A stretch of 52,893 bases of DNA from Elusimicrobiota bacterium (lineage in GTDB: Bacteria; Elusimicrobiota; Elusimicrobia; UBA1565; UBA9628). The stretch lies in contig JACPFR010000045.1 of the NCBI GenBank assembly GCA_016182905.1, positions 1 to 52,893 on the forward strand. The letters run 5' to 3'. Positions 7,626 to 14,612 of the stretch are shown here, one piece after another. How positions within the stretch are numbered: position 1 is the stretch's first letter; each line of letters starts with the position of its first letter. A program made the translations under genes and the position numbers. The notes under the pieces were generated by a model. The model did not search any database. It was not told where the DNA came from and worked only from the letters and a program-made list of their open reading frames with translations.

Positions 7626-8306
7626 TTATACGCCGCGAAGCTCGACCCGGGGAGAGGCGGCGGCCGCCGCCGTAAGAAGGCGGGAAAGAGCGACCGGGTC
7701 GTGAGAGGAGAGCAGCGCCGCGTCGCGGCAGCCGTCGGGACGGAAGGCTTGGAGCACGTGCTTGCGCGCGCCCAGCGCGAACACGGAGCCGGACAGCGCG
7801 ACGAGCTCATGCTCGGAGATCAGCGCGGCGTGGACCGTCGTCCGGCACTCGAGATCGACCCCGCTTTCCACTATAAGGCGAAGGCTCTCCAACGCCTTCC
7901 CGCCGCTGCCGGGAACGCCGTTGACCGCCTCGTAGCGCTCGAACGGCGCCTTGACGTCGAACCCCACCCAGTCGACCAGCGGCAGGACGGCGCCGAGCTT
8001 CTCCGGATACGCGCCGCCGGTGTGAAGGCCGATCTTGAAGCCCATGGCCTTGACCTCGCGCATCGCGGCCGCGAGGCCGTCCTGCAAGGTCGGCTCGCCT
8101 CCGCTGAAGACGACGGCGTCGAGAAGCCCCTTGCGGCCGCGCAGGAAGGCGCGCGCCGCTCCCCACTCGCGCTCCGGCGCGGCGTCGGCCGGGATGAGGT
8201 GCGGGTTGTGGCAATAGGCGCAGCGCCAGGGGCAGCCCTGGAGGAAAAGGACCGCCGCCAGCGCGCCGGGATAGTCCGTCGTGCTGAGCGGCGTCAGTCC
8301 GCCGAT
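7626..8306 (-). CDS. nrdG: anaerobic ribonucleotide reductase activating enzyme (radical SAM); start uncertain
   Basis: The readable protein begins around IGGLTPLSTTDYPG, followed by LQGCPWRCAYCHNPHL with the radical SAM CxxxCxxC, then VVFSGGEPTLQ and a TIM-barrel remainder ending at 7626. It generates the glycyl radical on the class III reductase encoded upstream. The frame opens after a stop at 8426-8424, yet no ATG, GTG or TTG occurs between there and the Cys motif. The coordinate given is an ATC at 8306, placed by comparison with the usual N-terminus M-x-IGG-x-x-PLS. Initiation at a non-canonical codon or a sequencing indel are alternatives. The end of the preceding small gene (8323) lies just upstream. 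Confidence 0.8.
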   Translation of the reverse strand: MGGLTPLSTTDYPGALAAVLFLQGCPWRCAYCHNPHLIPADAAPEREWGAARAFLRGRKGLLDAVVFSGGEPTLQDGLAAAMREVKAMGFKIGLHTGGAYPEKLGAVLPLVDWVGFDVKAPFERYEAVNGVPGSGGKALESLRLIVESGVDLECRTTVHAALISEHELVALSGSVFALGARKHVLQAFRPDGCRDAALLSSHDPVALSRLLTAAAAASPRVELRGV

Positions 8307-8322
8307 GCGGAGTTCGGGGGCC

Positions 8323-8502
8323 TTAGGAAGCGCGGGGTAGGTCGCATTCCTTGAAGAAGCGGCGATCGTAGTGCTCCCCCTTCTTGCCGATGTTGAACGA
8401 CGCGACCGGGCGGTGATAGCCCATCACGCGCGTCCACACCTCGCAGGGCTGGCGCTCCGAGTCTTCGAGACGGGCGACCGGCTGGGACGGGTTCTTGTTC
8501 AT
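8323..8502 (-). CDS. separate glycyl-radical domain of class III ribonucleotide reductase
   Basis: The product has 59 residues. It contains CEVWTRVMGYHRPVASFNIG (20-39) followed by KKGEHYDRRFF. This matches the C-terminal glycyl-radical loop of NrdD proteins (R-V-x-G-Y, then GK-x-E), so Gly28 is the presumed radical site and C20 may contribute to the zinc site. The ATG at 8502 overlaps the stop of the large subunit by four bases (ATGA), in another frame, so the normal single chain is split. The protein presumably docks onto the large subunit and is activated by NrdG. It is too short for many gene callers. Confidence 0.8.
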   Translation of the reverse strand: MNKNPSQPVARLEDSERQPCEVWTRVMGYHRPVASFNIGKKGEHYDRRFFKECDLPRAS

Positions 8503-10532
8503 TTCGCGCTCCTCTGCTTTTCAGCCAGGCGTTCGACGTCGCACTTCGGGCAGAACGGATGCTCGCCGTCCAGATAGCCGTGAGTGGGGCAGATCGAGAA
8601 CGTGGGCGTGATCGTGATGTACGGCAGGCGGAAGCGCTCGAGCGCCCGCTTGACCAAAGTCTTGCAGGCCTGACCGCTCGAGACGCGCTCGCCCATGTAC
8701 AGGTGCAGGACGGTCCCGCCGGTGTACTTGCGCTGCAGCTCGTCCTGGCGCTCCAGGGCCTCGAAGGGGTCGTCGGTGAAGCCGACGGGCAGCTGCGAGG
8801 AGTTGGTGTAGTAGGGGCGGTCGGCCGTGCCGGCCTGGAGTATGCCGGGGAAGCGCTTGCGGTCCTCCTTGGCGAAGCGGTAGGTCGTGCCCTCGGCGGG
8901 CGTCGCCTCGAGGTTGTACATGTGGCCGGTCTCCTCCTGGATGGCGACCATGCGCGTGCGCAGGTGGTCCAGGAAGCGCACCGCCAGCGCGTGGCCCTCG
9001 GCGGCGGTGATGTCGAAGGCGTCGGCGCTGAAGTTCCGGATCATCTCGTTGATCCCGTTGACCCCGATCGTCGAGAAGTGATTCCTCATGGTGCCGAGGT
9101 AGCGGCGCGTGTACGGGAACAGGCCGTCGTCCATCAGGCGCTGGATGACCTTGCGCTTGATCTCGAGGCTGTTGCGGGCGACGTCGATGAGCTCATCGAG
9201 GCGTCCGAGCAGCGCCTTCTCGTCGCCCGCGTGCAGGTGCCCCAGGCGCGCGCAGTTGATGGTGACCACGCCGAGCGAGCCGGTCTGCTCGGCCGAGCCG
9301 AACAGGCCGTTGCCGCGCTTGAGCAATTCTCGAAGGTCGAGCTGCAAGCGGCAGCACATCGACCGGATCATGTTGGGCTTGAGCTCGGAGTTGACGAAGT
9401 TCTGGAAGTAGGGCAGGCCGTACTTGGCCGTCATCTCGAAGAGGCGGTCCGCGTTCTCGCTCTCCCACGGGAAGTCGGCGGTGATGTTGTAGGTCGGGAT
9501 CGGGAAGGTGAAGACCCGGCCTTTCGAGTCGCCGGTGATCATGACCTCGATGTAGGCGCGGTTGATCATGTCCATCTCGGCCTGGAGCTCGCCGTAGGTG
9601 AACGGCTGCTCCACGCCGCCGATCAGCGGGTGCTTCTCGCGCAGGTCCTCGGGGCAGACCCAGTCGAACGTTAGATTCGTGAAGGGGGTCTGCGTCCCCC
9701 ACCGGGAGGGGACGTTGAGGTTGTAGATCAGCTCTTGAATGCACTGCCGCACTTCTTTATACGGGAGCTTGTCCTTGCGGATGAACGGAGCCATATACGT
9801 ATCGAAGGAGCTGAAGGCCTGCGCGCCCGCCCACTCGTTCTGCAAGGTGCCGAGGAAGTTCACGATCTGACCGACGGCGCTCGACATGTGCTTGGGCGGG
9901 CCGGCCTCGACCTTGCCCGGAACGCCGTTGAGGCCTTCCTGAAGCAGAGTCCTCAACGACCAGCCGGCGCAATAGCCGGCCAGCATGTCGAGATCGTGGA
10001 TGTGGATGTCGCCGGCGCGGTGCGCCTCCCCCATCTCGGGCGAGTACACGTGGTTGAGCCAGTAGTTGGCGACGACCTTGCCCGACACGTTCAGGACCAG
10101 CCCGCCCAGCGAGTAGCCCTGGTTGGCGTTGGCGTTGATGCGCCAGTCGAGGCGGTTGACGTACTCGTTGATCGAGGACTCCACGTCGACGACCGTCTTC
10201 TGGTCGCGGCGCATCTTGCGGTGCTGCTCGCGGTAGACGATGTAGGCGCGGGCCGTCTTGAAGTGGTCGGCGGAGATCAGCACGTGCTCGACGACGTCCT
10301 GGATCTTCTCGATGGTCAGCGGGCCGGCGCCGGAGCGGCGGGAGAGGACCTTGATCACCTTGTCGGTCAGCGGCCCCGCGTCGGCGTCGCCGAACTCCCC
10401 CGAGGCGGCGCCCGCCCGGGCGATGGCGGAGCGGATCTTGGCCGCGTCGAACTCGACGCACGACCCGTCGCGCTTGTTGACCGACCGCAAAGTCGAAACC
10501 AGCTCCCGCGTCTCCGCCAGCTTGGTCGTCAT
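8499..10532 (-). CDS. nrdD: class III anaerobic ribonucleoside-triphosphate reductase, large part lacking the glycyl-radical tail
   Basis: The product has 677 residues. An N-terminal ATP-cone (about 12-105, with KRDGSCVEFDAAKI) provides allosteric control. The catalytic barrel follows, with typical blocks GRVFTFPIPTYNI, NPHIHDLDM-like IHIHDLDMLAGYC, CCRLQLDLRELLKRGNGLFG and YTNSSQLPVGF. The chain ends FCPKCDVERLAEKQRSAK, retaining half of the zinc-binding cysteines but no RVxGY radical motif, which lies in the next gene. The ATG at 10532 is preferred: AGGAGA lies upstream and the promoter motif at 10581-10597 predicts a start near 10571. The open frame upstream to 10673 is not conserved-looking. 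Confidence 0.93.
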   Translation of the reverse strand: MTTKLAETRELVSTLRSVNKRDGSCVEFDAAKIRSAIARAGAASGEFGDADAGPLTDKVIKVLSRRSGAGPLTIEKIQDVVEHVLISADHFKTARAYIVYREQHRKMRRDQKTVVDVESSINEYVNRLDWRINANANQGYSLGGLVLNVSGKVVANYWLNHVYSPEMGEAHRAGDIHIHDLDMLAGYCAGWSLRTLLQEGLNGVPGKVEAGPPKHMSSAVGQIVNFLGTLQNEWAGAQAFSSFDTYMAPFIRKDKLPYKEVRQCIQELIYNLNVPSRWGTQTPFTNLTFDWVCPEDLREKHPLIGGVEQPFTYGELQAEMDMINRAYIEVMITGDSKGRVFTFPIPTYNITADFPWESENADRLFEMTAKYGLPYFQNFVNSELKPNMIRSMCCRLQLDLRELLKRGNGLFGSAEQTGSLGVVTINCARLGHLHAGDEKALLGRLDELIDVARNSLEIKRKVIQRLMDDGLFPYTRRYLGTMRNHFSTIGVNGINEMIRNFSADAFDITAAEGHALAVRFLDHLRTRMVAIQEETGHMYNLEATPAEGTTYRFAKEDRKRFPGILQAGTADRPYYTNSSQLPVGFTDDPFEALERQDELQRKYTGGTVLHLYMGERVSSGQACKTLVKRALERFRLPYITITPTFSICPTHGYLDGEHPFCPKCDVERLAEKQRSAK

Positions 10533-10580
10533 TGGGGTTTGGTTCTCCTGATATGCTGAAAATGTGCGAGCACGCAGGCA

Positions 10581-10597
10581 CGCAACAGACATGCCGC
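10581..10597 (-). promoter_or_regulatory. -24/-12-like promoter for nrdD
   Basis: The minus strand reads GCGGCATGTCTGTTGCG, with GG at 10595-10594 and GC at 10583-10582, ten bases apart. The GGCAT/TTGC halves are close to the sigma-54 consensus. A start near 10571 gives a leader of about 39 nt. Confidence 0.6.
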
Positions 10598-10685
10598 AGA
10601 AGACTGTTCCACCCTGGCGCATATCGATAAAAGATAACACTCGATGGACGATGGCTGTTCCAGGAAAGAACAACGGAACGGACGA

Positions 10686-10783
10686 ACCACAAAGACACTA
10701 AGACACAAAGAACGGATGGTAAGCAAAAGACCTCGTAGCCGTTGACCATTAAGCCGTTCTTTGTGCCTTAGTGTCTTTGTGGT
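10686..10783. repeat. 30-bp inverted repeat (dispersed REP-like element)
   Basis: The left arm at 10686-10715 begins ACCACAAAGACACTAAGACA; the right arm at 10754-10783 is its reverse complement with one mismatch. The 38-bp loop adds an inner ATGGT/ACCAT stem (10716-10720 with 10745-10749). It begins seven bases past the stop of the radical SAM-isochorismatase gene and could act as its terminator. Near-identical CCACAAAG-type sequences are widespread in environmental bacterial genomes, as far as I recall. Confidence 0.8.
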
Positions 10784-10789
10784 GGACGT

Positions 10790-12394
10790 TTACTCGGCGG
10801 GGAGCGCGGCGACGATGTCGTCGGTCAGCATCACGCGCGAGAAGCCCTGCGCGAGGCTGCGCAGCGCACCAAGGTGGAGCTGCTCGTCGTGGGCGACGGT
10901 CGCGTCCGCGGGCACGAAGGTGCGCAGGCCCAGGTCGAAGGCGGCGCGAACGGACGACTCGACGCACAGGTTGGTGGCCAGGCCGCAGACGACGAGGTCC
11001 CGGACCCCGGCCGCGCGCAGCTCGCGGGCCAGGCGCGGGTTGGAGAAGGCGCTGTAGCGGGTCTTGCGCAGGACCGTCTCCCCCGGAAGGGGCTTGAGCG
11101 CCGAGGTGACCAAAGACTCCGGCTCCCCGTCGCGGCAGGTCTTCGCCCACCAGCTCGTCATCAGGCTCCCGTCGCTCGCCGGGTCGCGGTGGGCGTGGCG
11201 GGCGAAGAACACCGGGCGTCCGGCCGCGCGGAAGGCCGCCAGCAGGCGCGCGGCGCCGATCACGGCGGCGCGGGACTGGGGCAGGTACGCCGGGGAGTTG
11301 CGGTCGACGAAGAAGTCGATGAGGTCCACGACGAGCAGTCCCGAGCGATGCGCGGCCAGGGCCTCGCCGCGGGGCTTGAAGCGGGACAGTTCCCCCATCC
11401 ACGCCCGGGACTTGCGCGCCATCGTGTCGGGGACCACGTAGCACTCGCTCTCCAGGGCCGCCGCGCGCAGGCCGGCGCGCGCCTCGTCGCGCAGGGCGCT
11501 CGACCAGAGCTGGCCGCAGGAGGTGGCGGCGTCGATTTCCTCGGGCGTGCTGGGAGAGAGGATGACCGAGAAGCCGCGCCCCCGCAGGCCGGCGTCCGCC
11601 GCGGCGACGTCGGGCGGCGCCTCGTGCCACTGGCGCGCGGAGCCGCTGGCCTCGGAGGCGCGCGTCGGGTTGACGGGCGTGATCTTGACGAGGAAGTGCT
11701 CCGGGTCGAATATCCTCGCGACCACGGCGGGGTCGAGAGGCTGGTCGGGGGCGAGGGCGAAGTTCAAGGTCACCTTCCGGTCTCCCGGGCGGCGCCAGCG
11801 CCGGCCGAAGTCGGCCACGCGCTCCAGGCTCCAGGGGCGGGCGCGCATGACCCGCCGTCGCACGGCCTCGTCGGTGGAGTGCGCGGAGAACTGGAGCTGG
11901 AAGCGGCCGCCGCCGTAGAGGCGGTCCTTGACCTCGCGCATCTCCTCCAGGCGCTCGGCCGCCGTCGGCGCGTCGGGGGCGACCGTCGAGATCGAGGCCG
12001 TCAGCCCGGGGCCGCCCCACTCCTGGGCCAGGCGCTCGAGGGCCTCGGGCGTGGCCGGGTTCAAGGTCGGCTCGCCCAGGCGCGCGAAGTGGACCTTGAA
12101 CTTGGGGTGGCGGCGGGCGTCGAGGCCGGGGTTGTCCTTGACCACGCGGCGGACCTGGGCGACGATCTCGCCGGCGGTGAGGTTGCCGCGCCAGCCCATC
12201 GCCCCGCCGTCGCACATGCGGCAGCCGATCACGCAGCCGACCTGGGTGGAGAGCATCAGCACCCATTTCTCGTCCTTGGGCACGCCGGGCTCGACGGTGT
12301 CGACGAACTCGATGAGGCGGCCGCGCTCGCCGGGCAGGCGCGCGAGGTAGAGCCGGCCGAGCGGCCCCGCGGAGCGGGTCTCGAGGACCTTCAC
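10790..12394 (-). CDS. RlmN-like radical SAM protein fused to isochorismatase-family hydrolase
   Basis: The product has 534 residues. The N-terminal half (1-310) resembles the RlmN/Cfr radical SAM fold: C54, C58 and C61 in GCVIGCRMC, a GEP triplet at 107-109, and CGQLW (293-297), which matches the methyl-carrying cysteine region of RlmN. The usual MGMGEPL context is altered (FARLGEPTL), and the N-terminal RNA-binding domain is missing, so rRNA methylation is doubtful. The C-terminal half (about 350-534) is a cysteine hydrolase with D357 (VVDLIDFF), K444 (RKTRYSAF) and C477 (LATNLCVES), the catalytic triad of nicotinamidase/isochorismatase enzymes. GTG start at 12394 overlaps the preceding stop (GTGA). 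I do not know this fusion. Confidence 0.85.
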   Translation of the reverse strand: MKVLETRSAGPLGRLYLARLPGERGRLIEFVDTVEPGVPKDEKWVLMLSTQVGCVIGCRMCDGGAMGWRGNLTAGEIVAQVRRVVKDNPGLDARRHPKFKVHFARLGEPTLNPATPEALERLAQEWGGPGLTASISTVAPDAPTAAERLEEMREVKDRLYGGGRFQLQFSAHSTDEAVRRRVMRARPWSLERVADFGRRWRRPGDRKVTLNFALAPDQPLDPAVVARIFDPEHFLVKITPVNPTRASEASGSARQWHEAPPDVAAADAGLRGRGFSVILSPSTPEEIDAATSCGQLWSSALRDEARAGLRAAALESECYVVPDTMARKSRAWMGELSRFKPRGEALAAHRSGLLVVDLIDFFVDRNSPAYLPQSRAAVIGAARLLAAFRAAGRPVFFARHAHRDPASDGSLMTSWWAKTCRDGEPESLVTSALKPLPGETVLRKTRYSAFSNPRLARELRAAGVRDLVVCGLATNLCVESSVRAAFDLGLRTFVPADATVAHDEQLHLGALRSLAQGFSRVMLTDDIVAALPAE

Positions 12395-13263
12395 TCGGTC
12401 TCCCGGAGCCAGCGCAGCGCGCGCACGGCGGCGGCCATGCCGTCGCCCGCGGCCACCGCGACCTGCCGCTCGACCGCGCCGCGCGCGTCGCCGGCGACGA
12501 ACACGCCCGGGCGCCCGTCCAAGCGCGCCCACGGCGAGGCCTCCGCGCCTATCAGGACGAACACGGCCGACACGGGCAGGCGGGCAGGCTCCTCGCGGCC
12601 CTCGCGCAGGACGAGGGCCTCCACGCGGTCGCGGCCCTCGACGCGGACCACGCGGCCGGGGAAGACCTCGGCGTTGGTCAGGGCCGCCAGGCGCGAGAGC
12701 AGGAGGCGGTGGGCCTTGAGCGGGCCGCGGGCGACGAGCGTGACGCGGCGGGCCGAGGCGGCGAGGTGCACGGCCTGATGCACCGCGGCCTCGCCGCCGC
12801 CGACGACGGCCACGTCGCGCCCGCGCCAGCGCCCGGCCGAGTCGAAGGCCGCGTGGAAGACGCCGCGTCCGCTCAGGCGCTTGGCGCCGGGGGCCGGGAG
12901 CGGCTTGAAGCGCGCGCCGGTCGCCAGCACGACGGAGCGCGCCGTGAGCCGGCGCCCGTCGGAGAGGCGCAGCCGCTGGGCGCCGCGTCCGGGACTGAGG
13001 CCGGCCAGCTCGCCCTTCACGGTCTTCAGGCCCCACTCCCGCGCCTGCCGGAGGAAGGCCGCCATGAGGCGGCGCCCGGAGACGCCGCCCGGCCAGCCCG
13101 GCGCGTTCTCGATGAGGCCCAGGCGGCGCGCCTGCCCGCCGAGAGCGCCGCGCTCGAGGAGGACGGTGCGCAGGCCGGCCCGGGACAGCTGCAGGCCGGC
13201 GGCGAGGCCCGCGGGCCCGCCTCCCACGACGATCGCCTCCCACGCGTTCACAGCCCGGCTCAC
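12391..13263 (-). CDS. thioredoxin-reductase-like FAD/NAD(P)H oxidoreductase lacking the CxxC
   Basis: The product has 290 residues. An FAD-binding VVGGGPAGLAAG (about 12-23), an ALGGQ loop, an NAD(P)-binding VVGGGEAAVHQA and a C-terminal GVFVAGDARG give the thioredoxin reductase layout. The segment that normally reads CATCDG is GVFHAAFDS, so there is no redox disulfide. Such proteins act as ferredoxin/flavodoxin-NADP reductases or feed electrons to another partner. Given the radical SAM gene directly downstream, electron supply to its cluster is a reasonable inference. The ATG at 13263 overlaps the regulator stop by four bases. Confidence 0.85.
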   Translation of the reverse strand: MSRAVNAWEAIVVGGGPAGLAAGLQLSRAGLRTVLLERGALGGQARRLGLIENAPGWPGGVSGRRLMAAFLRQAREWGLKTVKGELAGLSPGRGAQRLRLSDGRRLTARSVVLATGARFKPLPAPGAKRLSGRGVFHAAFDSAGRWRGRDVAVVGGGEAAVHQAVHLAASARRVTLVARGPLKAHRLLLSRLAALTNAEVFPGRVVRVEGRDRVEALVLREGREEPARLPVSAVFVLIGAEASPWARLDGRPGVFVAGDARGAVERQVAVAAGDGMAAAVRALRWLRETE

Positions 13264-13955
13264 GCCTCGGTCTCTTCTCTCGCCTGGAGCAGCTTCTTCG
13301 CGTCGAGGATGTGGATCCGCCCCCGCTCGGTGCGGAGGATGCGCTTGGCGCGCAGGACGGCCAGGCCGCGGAACACGGTCTCCTGGGAGGCGCCCACCCA
13401 GGTCGCCAGCTCGTGGCGCGTGGCGGGGATCACGTCGCCGTGGCGCTCCCGCATCCGGAGCAAGGTCGAGACGATGCGCTCGTGGACGCTCTCCCGCCCG
13501 AAGCGCACGAGGTTGCGGATCGCGCGGATGCGCTCGGAGCAGCGCTCCGCGGTGCAGCGCGAGACGGCCAGGGAGCGGTGGGACAGGGCCTCGAAGGCCC
13601 GGTCGGGGATGCGCACCGCGACGAGCTCGCCCTCCGCCACGGCGGTGCAGGTGTAGGGCGCCCGGCTGCCGAGGCGGCAGTACAGCCCGAACAGGTCGCC
13701 GGGCCCGAGCGACTCGGCCTGAAGGGTGCGCGTGCCGCCCGCGAAGATCAGTATCTTGACGCGGCCTTCGCGGATCAGCCAGCCCGCGGTCGCGCGGTCG
13801 CCTTCGGAGAACACGACCGCCTTGGGCGCGAAGCGGTGGAGGGAGCAGGCCGCCGCGAGGGCGGCGATATCCGCCTCGGACGCGCCCGAGAACGGAGGCG
13901 TCTTGGCGAGAAGGGCGGCGATCTGGCTCTGGTCCGTGCTCAACTCCGTCGACAT
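13260..13955 (-). CDS. Crp/Fnr-family transcriptional regulator
   Basis: The product has about 231 residues from the ATG at 13955 (an ATG at 13973 is also open). An N-terminal cyclic-nucleotide-binding-type beta roll includes VVFSEGDRATAGWLIREGRV and LGPGDLFGLY. A C-terminal winged helix contains TRHELATWVGASQETVFRGL as the DNA-reading helix pair. No N-terminal FNR cysteine cluster is present, so it is not an oxygen-sensing FNR of the classical type. It heads a three-gene operon. The promoter-like motif at 13957-13973 lies so close that the true translation start may be the TTG at 13943. Confidence 0.88.
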   Translation of the reverse strand: MSTELSTDQSQIAALLAKTPPFSGASEADIAALAAACSLHRFAPKAVVFSEGDRATAGWLIREGRVKILIFAGGTRTLQAESLGPGDLFGLYCRLGSRAPYTCTAVAEGELVAVRIPDRAFEALSHRSLAVSRCTAERCSERIRAIRNLVRFGRESVHERIVSTLLRMRERHGDVIPATRHELATWVGASQETVFRGLAVLRAKRILRTERGRIHILDAKKLLQAREETEA

Positions 13956-13956
13956 A

Positions 13957-13973
13957 CGCAACGAGACGGCCAA
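13957..13973 (-). promoter_or_regulatory. -24/-12-like motif upstream of the Crp/Fnr gene
   Basis: The minus strand reads TTGGCCGTCTCGTTGCG, with GG at 13971-13970 and GC at 13959-13958, ten bases apart. The predicted start near 13946 lies inside the annotated reading frame, so either the mRNA is leaderless or the start codon lies downstream. Confidence 0.5.
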
Positions 13974-13978
13974 ACGCC

Positions 13979-13995
13979 CGGGCCGCTTCGTTGCG
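13979..13995 (+). promoter_or_regulatory. -24/-12-like motif upstream of the lipoprotein gene
   Basis: CGGGCCGCTTCGTTGCG has GG at 13981-13982 and GC at 13993-13994, ten bases apart. The predicted start near 14006 would give an essentially leaderless mRNA for the ATG at 14007. It is back to back with the motif for the Crp/Fnr gene; the two form a 9-bp inverted repeat ACGCAACGA/TCGTTGCGT. Confidence 0.5.
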
Positions 13996-14006
13996 TGCGT
14001 CCGGGC

Positions 14007-14612
14007 ATGACCGCCCCCCTCTCCCGCGCCGCCCTCGTCCTGCTGTGCTGTCTCGCCGCCTGTCGCAACGAGCCCGCCGCGCCCCCGACCGCGGAGGAGA
14101 AGGACCGCCGGGAGCTTCTGCGCCAGCCGGGTCCGGATTGGAAGCCCGGGGAGGCGCGGCGCGCCCTGACGATGCTGCTCCTGATCGACAAGACCCAGAT
14201 CCGCAAAGGCGACGGCTTCGCCTACCGTCTCGAGATGCAGAACACGGGCCTGGAGCCGCTCGCGATCGAGGAGGACGCGCCCTCGTTCACCAAGGACGGC
14301 TCCCTGTGCGCCGGCGGCGGCTTCAAATTCCTGGTGACGCCGCCCGGCGGGCGGGAGCGCGACGTGCCGTGCGCGCCGAGGGGCGCGGCGCTCAGCACGG
14401 CGACGGCCGCGACGGGATCCGGGCTCTCGTTGAACCTGCAGCCGGGCGAGTATCTGCTCACGCGGGCCTCCGGACCGGGCGACCGCTTCCGGCCGATGCT
14501 GACGACGATGACGTTCGTCTCGCTCGGGACCTATCGCTTCAAGGCGGTGTACGATCCCGAGGGCTCGTTCCGCGCCGAGTCCAACGTCGTCGCCATGGAG
14601 GTCGTCCCCTAA
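14007..14612 (+). CDS. small predicted lipoprotein, function unknown
   Basis: The product has 201 residues. The N-terminus MTAPLSRAALVLLCCLAAC is a lipoprotein signal with a lipobox LAAC (about 16-19). The mature part looks all-beta: KTQIRKGDGFAYRLEMQNTG, then PGEYLLTRASGPGD and GTYRFKAVYDPEG. This pattern (intermediate-strength extracellular beta-sandwich with a closing Y-x-F-x-A-x-Y strand) is like carbohydrate- or protein-binding Ig-type domains, but I recognise no family. It diverges from the Crp/Fnr gene and converges on the TPR membrane protein, the two stops overlapping by three bases. Confidence 0.75.
   Translation: MTAPLSRAALVLLCCLAACRNEPAAPPTAEEKDRRELLRQPGPDWKPGEARRALTMLLLIDKTQIRKGDGFAYRLEMQNTGLEPLAIEEDAPSFTKDGSLCAGGGFKFLVTPPGGRERDVPCAPRGAALSTATAATGSGLSLNLQPGEYLLTRASGPGDRFRPMLTTMTFVSLGTYRFKAVYDPEGSFRAESNVVAMEVVP

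Larger units (their letters stand above)
10533..10789. other. intergenic region upstream of nrdD
   Basis: These 257 bases contain the nrdD promoter motif (10581-10597) and an imperfect 30-bp inverted repeat (10686-10783) adjoining the end of the radical SAM-isochorismatase gene. The base composition is far more AT-rich than the coding DNA. Open frames here translate the repeat and are not genes. Confidence 0.7.

Noticed and set aside
10533-10673. N-terminal extension of NrdD up to 10673
   Set aside because: It would include the promoter motif and has no ATP-cone similarity; the ATG at 10532 begins the conserved protein.
10749-12266. Minus-strand frame ending in HHKDTKAQR
   Set aside because: Its end translates the inverted repeat and its body is a shifted copy of the radical SAM-isochorismatase gene.
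13956-13996. Classical FNR or CRP box between the Crp/Fnr gene and the lipoprotein gene
   Set aside because: The inverted repeat ACGCAACGA/TCGTTGCGT has a 23-bp spacer and its halves are better explained as the -12 parts of two divergent -24/-12-like motifs.
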